Source: Cryobacterium sp. | GTDB lineage: Bacteria > Actinomycetota > Actinomycetes > Actinomycetales > Microbacteriaceae | Assembly: GCA_019638935.1 (NCBI GenBank) | Contig: JAHBSW010000009.1 | Coordinates: 1 to 64,000 of the forward strand | Length of the DNA stretch: 64,000 nt | Direction of reading: 5' to 3' | In this document: piece after piece, positions 26,973 to 35,111 of the stretch | Numbering within the stretch: the first letter of the stretch is position 1 | Layout: each line of letters begins with the position of its first letter | Made by a program: the position numbers and the translations under genes | The notes under the pieces: generated by a model | What the model saw: only the letters and a program-made list of their open reading frames with translations | What the model was told of the DNA's origin: nothing | The model's database searches: none

Positions 26973-27817
26973 TAGGTGAGAAAGAGCGCCTTCAGCCGAC
27001 GCGTCGTGAGGGTCATGCCAAGCACGATCATGACGGCGAAGTAGGCGAGGTGCCACAGCATGTCGAGCGTGAGCATGCCGGTCGTGGCGCCGCGCACGAG
27101 CTCGACGCCGTGCCAGAGGGGCAGCGCCTGGATGATCCACTGGATCCACTCGGGGTAGACGGTCAGCGGGTAGAACGTGGCCGAGAACAGGAACATGGGC
27201 AGCATGACGAAGTTGACCCAGTCCATCTGCTGGAACGTCTTCATGTAGCTGGTGATGCCCATCCCGAAGCTCGCGAACGCGAAGGCGATGATGAGCACGA
27301 CGGGCAGGGCGAGGATCGCGGTCCACGACAGGTTGAGCCCGAGCACCTGCATGACGATCATGAAGCCGCAGGCGTAGACGAGGCCGCGCAGCAGGGCGAG
27401 CATGATCTCCCCGAGGGCGACGTCGAACGGGCCGAGCGGCGTGGCGAGCATCCCGTCGTAGAGCTTGCCGAAGTTGAGCTTGAAGAAGACGTTCCACGTC
27501 GAGTCGAACACGGCGCCGTTCATGGCCGACACCGCCAGCAGTGCGGGGGCGATGTAGGCGGCGTAGGGCACGGTCTGCCCGCCGGGAAGCTCGATGTCGC
27601 CGATGAATGTGCCGAGCCCGATGCCCATTGCGAGCAGGTAGAAGACGGGCTCGAAGAACCCCGAGACGACGATGAGCCAGTTCGTCTTCGCCGTCGCGAG
27701 AATGCCGCGCCGCATGACCGAGCGCGCGTTGCCGGCGTAGATCGAGGGCAGCAGCAGGGGCCGCTCGACCTGCACGAGGGGCGCCTGTGTCGCGGAGTTC
27801 GCCTTGACCGTGCTCAC
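26972..27817 (-). CDS. ABC-2 type transporter permease (second)
   Basis: 281 residues with six hydrophobic helices and the ABC-2 permease segments FGKLYDGMLATPLGPFDVAL, GMGITSYMKTFQQMDWVNFV and LPLWHGVELVRG. The GTG at 27815-27817 overlaps the upstream permease stop (GTGA). It pairs with the 27814-28665 permease and the ATPase to form a NodI/NodJ- or DrrAB-like exporter. The substrate is unknown; drug, lipid or glycan export are all possible. Confidence 0.85.
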   Translation of the reverse strand: MSTVKANSATQAPLVQVERPLLLPSIYAGNARSVMRRGILATAKTNWLIVVSGFFEPVFYLLAMGIGLGTFIGDIELPGGQTVPYAAYIAPALLAVSAMNGAVFDSTWNVFFKLNFGKLYDGMLATPLGPFDVALGEIMLALLRGLVYACGFMIVMQVLGLNLSWTAILALPVVLIIAFAFASFGMGITSYMKTFQQMDWVNFVMLPMFLFSATFYPLTVYPEWIQWIIQALPLWHGVELVRGATTGMLTLDMLWHLAYFAVMIVLGMTLTTRRLKALFLT

Positions 27818-28665
27818 TTGTTGAGCCTCCTCGCCGAGACGCGGCGGGCGATGACGACTCCGATGATGGTGAGGGCGAGCAGGTACGCGATGTGCACTGC
27901 GGTCAGCGATCCGGGTTCCTCGTAGCCGTAGGCGAGCACCCGGGAGAGCTCGACGCCGTGCCAGAGTGGCGAGATCCAGCCGATCCAGTGCAGAAATGCG
28001 GGGAGGGTGTCGAGCGGGAAGAAGGTTCCCGAGAACAGGGTGAGCGGGATGATGCCGAACCGCATGATGTAGGCGAGCTGACCCCGGTCCTCCTTCATGC
28101 TGGCGGTGTAGGCCATGAGGATCGTGCCGATCGCCATTCCCGTGACCGTGGCGGTGAGGATCGTTAGCCAGCCCCACAGCCCCGGGATCGCGCCGAAGGC
28201 GATCATGAACAGGTAGTAGACGATGCTCTGCCCGATCAGTCGGATCGTGACGGCGTAGAAGACACCGTTGATGATCTGGCCGCCGGAGATGGGCGCCGAG
28301 TTGATGGCGAAGAAGATCGGGTTCCACTTGAAGCCGAGCAGGATCGGGTAGGTGAACTCCTCGGTCGCCGTGGTCAGCGCGGCGCTGCAGAGGAGAGCGG
28401 GCGCGACGAACACGAGGTAAGGCACCGCCGAGGCGCCTTCGCCGATGTTGGCGTCGATGAGGGTCGCGAGGCCGACACCGAGGGCGTAGAGGTAGAGCAC
28501 GGGCGTGCCGATGCTCGTCGCGATCATGGTCTGCAGGTAGGCGAGCATGCCGCGCAGCCGGTGCTCGGCGACGTACCAGCCGCCCATCCGGCGCATCTTG
28601 GCACCGAGGGCCATTGCCTTCGCTTTGGCCTCGTCGTTCGTGTAGCCGACCGTGGCGGTGCTCAT
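27814..28665 (-). CDS. ABC-2 type transporter permease (first)
   Basis: 283 residues and six helices. Segments TEEFTYPILLGFKWNPIFFA, GTILMAYTASMKEDRGQLAY and SPLWHGVELSRVLAYGYEEP match the ABC-2 family. It is homologous to the next gene, so the channel is a heterodimer. The start overlaps the ATPase stop (ATGA). Confidence 0.85.
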   Translation of the reverse strand: MSTATVGYTNDEAKAKAMALGAKMRRMGGWYVAEHRLRGMLAYLQTMIATSIGTPVLYLYALGVGLATLIDANIGEGASAVPYLVFVAPALLCSAALTTATEEFTYPILLGFKWNPIFFAINSAPISGGQIINGVFYAVTIRLIGQSIVYYLFMIAFGAIPGLWGWLTILTATVTGMAIGTILMAYTASMKEDRGQLAYIMRFGIIPLTLFSGTFFPLDTLPAFLHWIGWISPLWHGVELSRVLAYGYEEPGSLTAVHIAYLLALTIIGVVIARRVSARRLNK

Positions 28666-29618
28666 TCGATGAGGCTCCTTCCCGTCAGCCGCAGGAACAC
28701 ATCCTCGAGGCTCGACCGGCGCACGAGGCTCGTGACGGGATTGAGACCGAGCTCGGTCACCCTGGCGAGTTCGTGCTCCCCGTTGTCGGCGTACACGAGG
28801 ATGCGGTCGGGCAGCTCCTCGATCCGGTCGCCGATGCCCTTCAGCCTCTTCGCGACGGCGGCATTGTTCTCGCTGCCGAAGCGCAGCTCGAGCACCTCGC
28901 GCGTGGAGTACTGCCGGATGAGCGAGGCGGGCGACCCCTCGGCCATGATGGTGCCCTTGTCGACGACGACGAGCCGGTCGCAGAGCTGCTCGGCTTCGTC
29001 CATGTAGTGGGTCGTGAGCACGAGGGTGGTGCCCTGCTCCTTGAGTCGGAAGAGGCGGTCCCACAGGATGTGACGAGCCTGCGGGTCGAGCCCCGTGGTG
29101 GGCTCGTCGAGCAGCAGGATGCGCGGGTTGTTGATGAGCGCACGTGCGATGGTGAGGCGCCGCTTCATGCCGCCGGAGAGGTCGTCGACGCGCGCCTTGG
29201 CCTTCTCGGTGAGCTGTGCGAACTCGAGCAGCTCATCGGCCTTGGGGCCGAGGTAGCTGCGGGAGAGGCCGAAGTAGCGACCGTAGACGAGCAGGTTGTC
29301 GCGCACGCGGAGCTCGGTGTCGAGGTTGTCGGACTGCGGAACGACACCCAGCTGCGACCGGATCTCGGGACCGTACACATTGGGATCGAGTCCGATGATC
29401 GAGAGGTCACCCTCGGTGCGGGTCGAGACGGCGCCGATCATGCGCATGGTCGTCGACTTGCCCGCGCCGTTCGGGCCGAGGAACCCGAACGATTCCCCCG
29501 GTGCGATATCGAAACTGATGCCGTCGACGGCGGCGAAGTCCTTGTACTTCTTGACGAGGTTCCGCGCCGAGATCACGGGCTCGTTGGAGGCTGATTGCTG
29601 TGGCACGAGAGTCAACAC
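28662..29618 (-). CDS. ABC-2 type transporter ATP-binding protein
   Basis: 318 residues: Walker A GPNGAGKST, Q-loop GVVPQSDNL, signature LSGGMKRRLTIARAL, Walker B ILLLDEPTTGLDP and the switch His in TTHYMDEAEQL. The C-terminal 100 residues (EVLELRFGSENN...SLEDVFLRLTGR) are the regulatory tail of DrrA/NodI-type exporters. The start is a GTG (29616-29618) near palindromic sequence in the divergent promoter region shared with the small HTH gene. First gene of the exporter operon. Confidence 0.92.
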   Translation of the reverse strand: MLTLVPQQSASNEPVISARNLVKKYKDFAAVDGISFDIAPGESFGFLGPNGAGKSTTMRMIGAVSTRTEGDLSIIGLDPNVYGPEIRSQLGVVPQSDNLDTELRVRDNLLVYGRYFGLSRSYLGPKADELLEFAQLTEKAKARVDDLSGGMKRRLTIARALINNPRILLLDEPTTGLDPQARHILWDRLFRLKEQGTTLVLTTHYMDEAEQLCDRLVVVDKGTIMAEGSPASLIRQYSTREVLELRFGSENNAAVAKRLKGIGDRIEELPDRILVYADNGEHELARVTELGLNPVTSLVRRSSLEDVFLRLTGRSLIE

Positions 29619-29709
29619 TAGTAGCTAGCACTGACATGGCCACTGTGCATCCGATCACAATCCAGTGAACTCGCCTCGGCCCATAACCCGCGACGCGCGA
29701 GACCAGTCC

Positions 29710-29753
29710 GTCAACCTCGGTTGACAGTTTCTGAGCTGTCAACTAGGGTTGAC
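29710..29753 (+). promoter_or_regulatory. Promoter with twin GTCAAC-N4-GTTGAC operators
   Basis: Two identical-arm inverted repeats GTCAAC-N4-GTTGAC lie at 29710-29725 and 29738-29753, 28 bp centre to centre. They overlap a strong promoter: TTGACA (29721-29726), 17-bp spacer, TAGGGT (29744-29749). A further 8-bp inverted repeat (GTTGACAG/CTGTCAAC, 29720-29743) links the two. Transcription would start at or next to the ATG at 29756, giving a leaderless message. The layout fits repression by a dimer, plausibly the small HTH protein itself or a local regulator of both flanking exporters. Confidence 0.7.
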
Positions 29754-29755
29754 GC

Positions 29756-29983
29756 ATGTCTCCGGTTCCGCCGACGCTGTCGGGCGAGCAGCACGATCCG
29801 CTCGCGGAACTGCGCGGTCTCGCCGCACGGCATCGGCAGCTCAACGAGCAGCTCGCCGAGCTCGATCGCGAGCAGTCGATGCTCGTTCGTCGGGCACGCA
29901 ACGCCGGATACGGCTGGCAGATGATCGCGAGCGCCCTCGGAGTGTCACGTCAGGCAGTGCACAAGAAGCATGGACGCCGCTAG
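29756..29983 (+). CDS. Small helix-turn-helix protein
   Basis: 75 residues. The N-terminal half is a probable coiled coil (LAELRGLAARHRQLNEQLAE), the C-terminal half a helix-turn-helix, AGYGWQMIASALGVSRQAVH, with the recognition helix near SRQAVHKKH. This size and layout are common in actinobacterial DNA-binding proteins of undefined role. Its promoter carries two matching operators, which suggests autoregulation. An ABC exporter gene starts 23 bp after it and is divergent from another exporter operon, so it may control export genes (inference). Confidence 0.75.
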   Translation: MSPVPPTLSGEQHDPLAELRGLAARHRQLNEQLAELDREQSMLVRRARNAGYGWQMIASALGVSRQAVHKKHGRR

Positions 29984-30006
29984 GCGCATCCGTCAGAAAG
30001 TCAGGA

Positions 30007-31947
30007 ATGAGCGACAACCCCACCTCCCGCCGCAGCCGCCGCGCACCCTCCCGTGACGACGGCCCGCGCGCCACCTTCGGCCAGTTGCTGCCGTACCTCT
30101 TCACGCACAAGACCGTGCTCATCGTCGTGACAGTCCTCAGCATCGTCGGTGCCGCCGCGAGCCTCGCCCAGCCGCTGCTCGTGAGCCAGGTCATCACCCT
30201 CGTGAGCGCCGGTGAGCAGTTCGGCTCGCTCGTCTGGCTGCTCGCCGTTCTCGTCGTCGCGGCCGCGCTAATCGGCGGATTCCAGCACTACCTGCTGCAG
30301 CGCACCGGAACCGGCATCGTGCTCGACGCCCGCCGCTCCCTCGTACGACGGATGCTGCACCTCCCCATCCGCGAGTTCGACACCCGCCGCACGGGCGACC
30401 TCGTCTCGCGCGTCGGCAGCGACACGACGATGCTCTACGCGGTGATGACCCAGGGACTCGCCGACGCCGTCGGCGGCGTGCTCATCTTCGTCGGCGCCCT
30501 CATCGCCATGTTCGTCCTCGACGCCGTGCTGCTCGGGATCACCGTGGGGGTGATCGCGCTCTCGCTCGTGCTCGTCGTGGCGCTCAGCGCGCGCATCCGC
30601 GTGGTCAGCCAGAAGCAGCAGCGCAAGGTGGGCGACCTCGCCGCGAGCGTCGAGCGGGCGGTGAGCGCCATCCGCACGGTGCGTGCCGCGAACGCGACCG
30701 ACCGTGAGGCCGACGCGATCGACGAAGAGGCCCGTGGCGCCTGGCGCATGGGCATCAGGCTCGCGAAGATCTCGGCGCTCGTCGTTCCGGTCGCGGGCAT
30801 CGCCCTGCAGGTGACCTTCCTGACCATCATCGGCGTCGGCGGCTTCCGGGTCGCCACGGGCGACATCACGCTCGCGACGCTCGTGTCGTTCATCCTGTTC
30901 CTCTTCCTCATCGTCGGCCCGCTCGGCCAGGCGTTCGGTGCGATCACCTCGGTGAGCCAGGCCCTCGGCGCGCTCGGACGCATCCAGGAGATCATCGACC
31001 TGCCGAGTGAGGGCGAGGCGGATGCCGCGGCCACGCCCGCTGCACCGGTCGAGTCCGACGACGCGATCGCCTTCGAGGCGGTGTCGTTCGGCTACGCGGA
31101 AGCTGGCGGGCTGGCTTCGAGACGGCCTTCGGCCTCCTCAACCACCAAGGACTTGTTGGTTGAGCGCGCTAGAGCTGAAAGCGAAGGCGATTTCTCGCCT
31201 TCGCCGCGACGCCAGCGCGGACGCCCGTCCCGGGCGTCGGGTGAGGCCGCGCGGGAAGGCCTCCCCGCCGCGGTACTTCACGACATCAGCTTTACCGTCC
31301 CCCGCGGCAACCGCACCGCCCTCGTCGGTCCGTCCGGCGCGGGCAAGAGCACGATCTTCGCCCTCATCGAGCGGTTCTACGACCCGGATGCGGGTGTCGT
31401 CAGGCTCGGCGGCGTCGACATCCGAGCACTGGATCGCGCCGAGCTTCGCGCCCAGCTCGGCTACGTCGAACAGGACGCGCCAGTGCTCGCCGGCACGCTC
31501 CGCGACAACCTGACCCTCGCATCCCCCGACGCGACCGACGAGCAGTGCGTCGACGTGCTGCACGCGGTCAACCTGCGCGAGGTGCTCGAGCGCAACCCGC
31601 TCGGTCTCGACGCGCCCGTCGGCGAGGACGGCGTCATGCTCTCCGGCGGCGAGCGCCAGCGGCTGGCCATCGCCCGGGCACTGCTCGCAGCCCCGCCCAT
31701 CCTGCTGCTCGACGAGTCGACCTCAAGCCTCGACGGGCTCAACGAGCAGCTGCTGCGCAAGGCGATCGACGCCGTCGCCGAGAACCGCACCCTGCTCGTG
31801 ATCGCGCACCGCCTGTCGACGGTGATCGACTCCGACCGGATCGTCGTGCTCGACCACGGTCGCGTCATCGGGGTCGGCACGCACTCCGAGCTCGTCGCCT
31901 CGACGCCGCTCTACGCCTCGCTCGCCCAGCACCAGCTGCTCGCGTGA
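30007..31947 (+). CDS. ABC exporter (fused permease-ATPase) with repeat-derived linker
   Basis: 646 residues. The membrane domain (about 30-325) has six helices and the coupling segment FDTRRTGDLVSRVGSDTTML. The ATPase domain has Walker A GPSGAGKST, signature MLSGGERQRLAIARAL, Walker B ILLLDESTSSLDG and the H-loop IAHRLSTV. Between the first ATPase strand (DDAIAFEAVSFGY) and LHDISFTVPRGNR lie about 50 foreign residues encoded by a family B-like unit and a complete family A repeat (31111-31240) in frame. Homologues have only a few residues there. The insert lies at a surface turn, so activity may survive. The start ATG 30007 follows the HTH gene; the frame is open further upstream but without conserved sequence. 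Confidence 0.88.
   Translation: MSDNPTSRRSRRAPSRDDGPRATFGQLLPYLFTHKTVLIVVTVLSIVGAAASLAQPLLVSQVITLVSAGEQFGSLVWLLAVLVVAAALIGGFQHYLLQRTGTGIVLDARRSLVRRMLHLPIREFDTRRTGDLVSRVGSDTTMLYAVMTQGLADAVGGVLIFVGALIAMFVLDAVLLGITVGVIALSLVLVVALSARIRVVSQKQQRKVGDLAASVERAVSAIRTVRAANATDREADAIDEEARGAWRMGIRLAKISALVVPVAGIALQVTFLTIIGVGGFRVATGDITLATLVSFILFLFLIVGPLGQAFGAITSVSQALGALGRIQEIIDLPSEGEADAAATPAAPVESDDAIAFEAVSFGYAEAGGLASRRPSASSTTKDLLVERARAESEGDFSPSPRRQRGRPSRASGEAAREGLPAAVLHDISFTVPRGNRTALVGPSGAGKSTIFALIERFYDPDAGVVRLGGVDIRALDRAELRAQLGYVEQDAPVLAGTLRDNLTLASPDATDEQCVDVLHAVNLREVLERNPLGLDAPVGEDGVMLSGGERQRLAIARALLAAPPILLLDESTSSLDGLNEQLLRKAIDAVAENRTLLVIAHRLSTVIDSDRIVVLDHGRVIGVGTHSELVASTPLYASLAQHQLLA
31111..31240. repeat. 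Composite family B plus family A repeat inside the ABC exporter gene
   Basis: 31111-31163 carries CTTCGAGACGGCC/GGCCTCCTCAACCACC and GGTTGAGCGCG, a family B variant. 31164-31240 is a full family A copy (GCGCGCTAGAGC...GGCGTCGG, stems GCGAAGGCGA/TCGCCTTCGC and GACGCCC/GGGCGTC). The whole insertion keeps the reading frame open. The changed but still paired stem shows that the structure has been kept or was inserted in this form. Confidence 0.85.
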
Positions 31948-31981
31948 CCGCGGCGCTCGCCATTCGCCACTTGCACAGACG

Positions 31982-32043
31982 GTGCGCAGTTTTGTCAACA
32001 ATGCGGCCTCTATAGGCTCCGCATTGTTGACAAAACTGCGCAC
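31982..32043. terminator. 25-bp perfect inverted repeat between convergent genes
   Basis: Arms 31982-32006 and 32019-32043 are exact reverse complements over 25 bp (left arm begins GTGCGCAGTTTTGTCAAC), with a 12-bp loop that contains CCT/AGG. It separates the ABC exporter (plus, ends 31947) and the flavin monooxygenase (minus, ends 32061), so a bidirectional terminator is the simplest role. The T-rich run lies inside the arm rather than after it, and a diverged relative of the right arm occurs at 35064-35090, so it may be a repeat or small mobile element. Confidence 0.6.
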
Positions 32044-32060
32044 TGCTGCGGTCTCGCAGG

Positions 32061-33134
32061 TCAGAGGCGCCGCATCGTGAAAGCGTCGGCGAGCAGAGCG
32101 CGCGCGGGAGGCAGGGTGAGCATCCGGATGCCGAGTACCCGTGCGCGGTGCAACGGTGCGGGCAACGCCCGACCGAACCGCATGTTGAACCGGGCTTGCG
32201 CCTGCGCGCGGCGAGCGGACGCCTGACGCGAGCGTTCGAATCGCCGCCACTCGCCAGCTGTCGGGGTGGGGTTCTGCAGCAGCAGTCGCGCGAGGGCGTG
32301 AGCATCGAGCCAGCCGAGGTTGAGGCCCTGCCCCCCGATGGGGCTCACCTCGTGGGCGGCGTCGCCGATCAGCACGACCCCACGGTCGACGAACCGGGCG
32401 GCCAGGTTCTGCCGCGCGGCGAAGACGCTCACGGAGGCGTCGGCGGCCAGCTCGTGGCCCGTGCGTTCGCGAACGATCCGCGCCAGATCCGGCTCGCCCG
32501 ACTCCCCCGTCAGCAGCGCCACCCAGCGTCTCTGTCCGCCGGGCAGCGGAAACGACTCGACCACCCCGCCGCGCTCGAACGACAGCACGGCGAGGCCGGG
32601 GAGCCGGGCATCGTCGACATCGGACATCGCATAACTCGCACGACCGGGACGCGTGTGCCAGGGGATTCCGGCCGCACGCCGCACGGTGCTGTCGACGCCG
32701 TCGGCTCCGACGACGACCCGTGCACCGACATCCGTGCCCAGGATCTCGACCCTGTCGACACGGCGAGCGAGACCCGTCGCCCTCCGCCCGAGGCGCAGTG
32801 CGTCGGGTTGCAGCTCGGTGAGGCGGGCGCGCAGCATACTCTGGACGCGCTGCTGCGGCAGCGAGAAGACACCCGGGTCGTCGAAGCGCATGCGACCGAG
32901 CTCGCGCCCATCCGACCGTGCCACCCCCTCCTCGATGCGCACGCCCTCACGCGTCACGTCGACCCCGGCGGCGGCAAGCGCGACCACGGCCGGTGGATGG
33001 ATGCCGATCGCCCGCGGCCGCCCGGAGATCTCGGTGCGCCGCTCGAGCACGACGACATCGACACCGCCCTGGGCGAGCAGCACCGCCGCCAGCAGTCCGA
33101 CCGGCCCACCACCGACGACCGCCACGTTATGCAC
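32061..33134 (-). CDS. FAD-dependent monooxygenase (UbiH/PHBH-like)
   Basis: 357 residues. The FAD site VAVVGGGPVGLLAAVLLAQ is at the very N-terminus, the DG motif is VVVGADGVDSTVR and the second FAD motif is GVVLIGDAAHEVSPIGGQGL. It should hydroxylate an aromatic ring with NAD(P)H and O2. The GTG start (33132-33134) overlaps the methyltransferase stop by 8 nt. As the third gene after a type III polyketide synthase and a methyltransferase, it likely oxidises the PKS product, as SrsC does in the Streptomyces srsABC alkylresorcinol pathway (analogy). Confidence 0.85.
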   Translation of the reverse strand: MHNVAVVGGGPVGLLAAVLLAQGGVDVVVLERRTEISGRPRAIGIHPPAVVALAAAGVDVTREGVRIEEGVARSDGRELGRMRFDDPGVFSLPQQRVQSMLRARLTELQPDALRLGRRATGLARRVDRVEILGTDVGARVVVGADGVDSTVRRAAGIPWHTRPGRASYAMSDVDDARLPGLAVLSFERGGVVESFPLPGGQRRWVALLTGESGEPDLARIVRERTGHELAADASVSVFAARQNLAARFVDRGVVLIGDAAHEVSPIGGQGLNLGWLDAHALARLLLQNPTPTAGEWRRFERSRQASARRAQAQARFNMRFGRALPAPLHRARVLGIRMLTLPPARALLADAFTMRRL

Positions 33135-33828
33135 GAGCGACTCCCACGGCGAGCAGTCGACTCGGGTGCTGCGGGATCACCCGCCACCCCATCGGCACGA
33201 GGTCGCGAAGCTCGGCGGCGGTGTAGCTGCGGCGCAGCGAGGTGAGACCGTCGGCGCGGATGAAGGTTCCCGGAAAGAAGGGGGTGCTCAGCATGCTGAA
33301 GGCCGCATACGCCGCGCGGCCGCGTGCGAGATCGCTGTGCAGGGAGAGCACACGGGCGCGGGATGCCGAGAGTGCGAGAAAGCCGGCGACGTCGTCGAGG
33401 TGGTGCAGCACGTGATTCGAGACGACGATGTCGAACCGCTCCGGCACGTCCTCGAGCCAGGCGCGCCGGAACGAGACCCCGGCGACCGGCGGCAGCGCGC
33501 TCGCGTAGGAGTGCGCGCGCGGGTCGGGGTCGATGCCGGTCACGCGCAGGCGCAGCCCGTCCCGAGCCGCCCAGCGTGCGAGGCTGCGAGCGACGTCGCC
33601 CCCGCCCGAGCCCACGTCGAGCAGCGTGCGCTCCTCGTCAGCGCTCAGCAGAGGCCGGATGACGCGACGATAGGTGCGCCGCCAGCCGGCCACGACCGGG
33701 TTGAGCACGCGAAAGGCGGCGTAGGTGCGATCGAGCGTGCGCGGGTCGCACAAGGGATCGTCCATGAGCTCGGCGAGCGCGGCATCCCGCTCGCGCAGGA
33801 ATGCGGCCGAGAGAAAGCCGGTCGACAC
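33127..33828 (-). CDS. Class I SAM-dependent methyltransferase
   Basis: 233 residues with motif I LLDVGSGGGDVARSLARW, motif II region VTGIDPDPRAHSYA and post-motif VVSNHVLHHLDD. It would methylate the polyketide-derived phenol or acid. The start is a GTG (33826-33828), 3 bp after the PKS stop. The soluble Rossmann type differs from the membrane methyltransferase known in some alkylresorcinol clusters, so the acceptor may differ. It sits between the synthase and the monooxygenase in one operon. Confidence 0.85.
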   Translation of the reverse strand: MSTGFLSAAFLRERDAALAELMDDPLCDPRTLDRTYAAFRVLNPVVAGWRRTYRRVIRPLLSADEERTLLDVGSGGGDVARSLARWAARDGLRLRVTGIDPDPRAHSYASALPPVAGVSFRRAWLEDVPERFDIVVSNHVLHHLDDVAGFLALSASRARVLSLHSDLARGRAAYAAFSMLSTPFFPGTFIRADGLTSLRRSYTAAELRDLVPMGWRVIPQHPSRLLAVGVARA

Positions 33829-33831
33829 GGC

Positions 33832-34920
33832 TCAGTTCACCGTCATGAGGCCCGACTCGACGGTGAGGCCCGGGCCGAACGCCATGGCGCAGATGCGCTC
33901 GCCCGGCCGCGCGGTGCGGAGGATGTGCTGGAGCACGAACAGCACGGTCGCGCTGCTCATATTGCCGAAGTCGCGCAGGGTCTCGCGGGCGGGCACGAGC
34001 TGCGCCTCGCTGAGCCCCAGGGACGATTCGACGCGATCCAGGATGCTGCGCCCGCCCGGGTGGATCGCCCAGTGCTCGATGTCGGGCACGCTCGCGCCGT
34101 GCGAGAACAGCGGTGTCAGGGCCGACTCGATGTACTCGCCGATGATCTTCGGAACGTAGGAGCTCAGCACCATCTCGAACCCCTCGTCGCCGATCGTCCA
34201 TGCCATGTCGGCCTCGCCCACGGGTGTCACGACGCTCTCGAAGCCGTCGAGCGAGCATCCTGCGCCGTCGACCGCATCGGCAGCGACGAGGGCTGCCCCC
34301 GCGCCGTCGGAGAAGATCGACGCCGCGATGATCTGGTCGGGATCGCTCGACGAGCGAACGTGCAGGGTGCACAGCTCGACGCTGACGACGAGCACGAGCG
34401 CCGCGGGGTCGGCGTCGCACAGCTGCTTGGCGAGCCGCAGGGCGGGCATCGAGGCGTAGCAGCCCATGAAGCCGAGGTGGTAGCGCTGCACGCCCGGCCG
34501 CAGGCCGAGCTCGCGCGCGATGAGGTAGTCGGGACCGGGGGCGAAGAAGCCCGTGCACGACACCGTGATGACGTGGGTGATGCGAGCCGTGTCGATGCCC
34601 GCGCACACCGCGCGGGCGGCCGCGACGAACATCGCCCCGCCCTCCGCCGCGTAGAGCTCGTTGCGCTCGCGCGTTCCGGGCGAGCGCAGCTCTCCCGTCG
34701 CGGGGTCGAAGAACCGGGGCCGCTCGGCCGTGCTCGCCCACGACAGCTCACGGATCGCCGTGTGCCGGGTGTCGATCGCGGCGGACTCGAATGTCGCGGG
34801 AACGAGGCGCTGGGCCAGGCGGCTGAGCTGGGGCTGCGCGGCGAACACGTCGCGCACGTCACTCTGCTGCAGAACCGTCTCGGGCACGATCGTCTCAAGG
34901 GCGATGATGGATGCGCTCAT
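33832..34920 (-). CDS. Type III polyketide synthase
   Basis: 362 residues, typical of chalcone/stilbene synthase-like enzymes. The catalytic triad is visible: Cys in ITHVITVSCTGFFAPGPDYL, His in WAIHPGGRSILDRVE and Asn in LRDFGNMSSATVLFVL. GFMGCYASMPALRLAKQLC is the conserved helix after the active site. It extends a fatty or small acyl-CoA with malonyl-CoA and cyclises to a resorcinol or pyrone. The ATG is preceded at 5 nt by TACACT (34926-34931), so the message is probably leaderless. First gene of a three-gene cluster; the product is not predictable. Confidence 0.92.
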   Translation of the reverse strand: MSASIIALETIVPETVLQQSDVRDVFAAQPQLSRLAQRLVPATFESAAIDTRHTAIRELSWASTAERPRFFDPATGELRSPGTRERNELYAAEGGAMFVAAARAVCAGIDTARITHVITVSCTGFFAPGPDYLIARELGLRPGVQRYHLGFMGCYASMPALRLAKQLCDADPAALVLVVSVELCTLHVRSSSDPDQIIAASIFSDGAGAALVAADAVDGAGCSLDGFESVVTPVGEADMAWTIGDEGFEMVLSSYVPKIIGEYIESALTPLFSHGASVPDIEHWAIHPGGRSILDRVESSLGLSEAQLVPARETLRDFGNMSSATVLFVLQHILRTARPGERICAMAFGPGLTVESGLMTVN

Positions 34921-34966
34921 GGGTCAGTGTAGGCATCCCTGTACCGTTCAGAGCAATGGCTCTCAG

Positions 34967-34994
34967 TCGATGCTCACCCTACGCTGAGGCTCAG
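34967..34994. repeat. Copy of the MMPL gene 3' end beyond the MazEF-like module
   Basis: 28 bp matching 35855-35882 at 26 positions (TCGATGCTCACC...CGCTGAGG...TCAG). On the minus strand it reads SEPQRRVSID and a stop, close to the DPQRTVSIDKEPSE end of the MMPL protein. It lies between the type III PKS start and the toxin-antitoxin pair, so the pair is bracketed by this direct repeat. Confidence 0.65.
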
Positions 34995-35111
34995 AAGAGC
35001 GGTCGTGCGTGCGACGCGACCCCGACGATGCGGAAATTAATCAGCGATGCGCACGTTTAAGCATCCGCATCGTTGCCAAAAGAGCGCAACGCTCGCCCAA
35101 GCCAGGCGCTC

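Noticed and set aside
29635..29700. Promoter of the ABC-2 exporter in the ACTAGTAGCTAGCAC region
   Set aside because: The palindromic TAGCTA is suggestive, but no -35 at a normal distance was found, so it is not listed as a feature.
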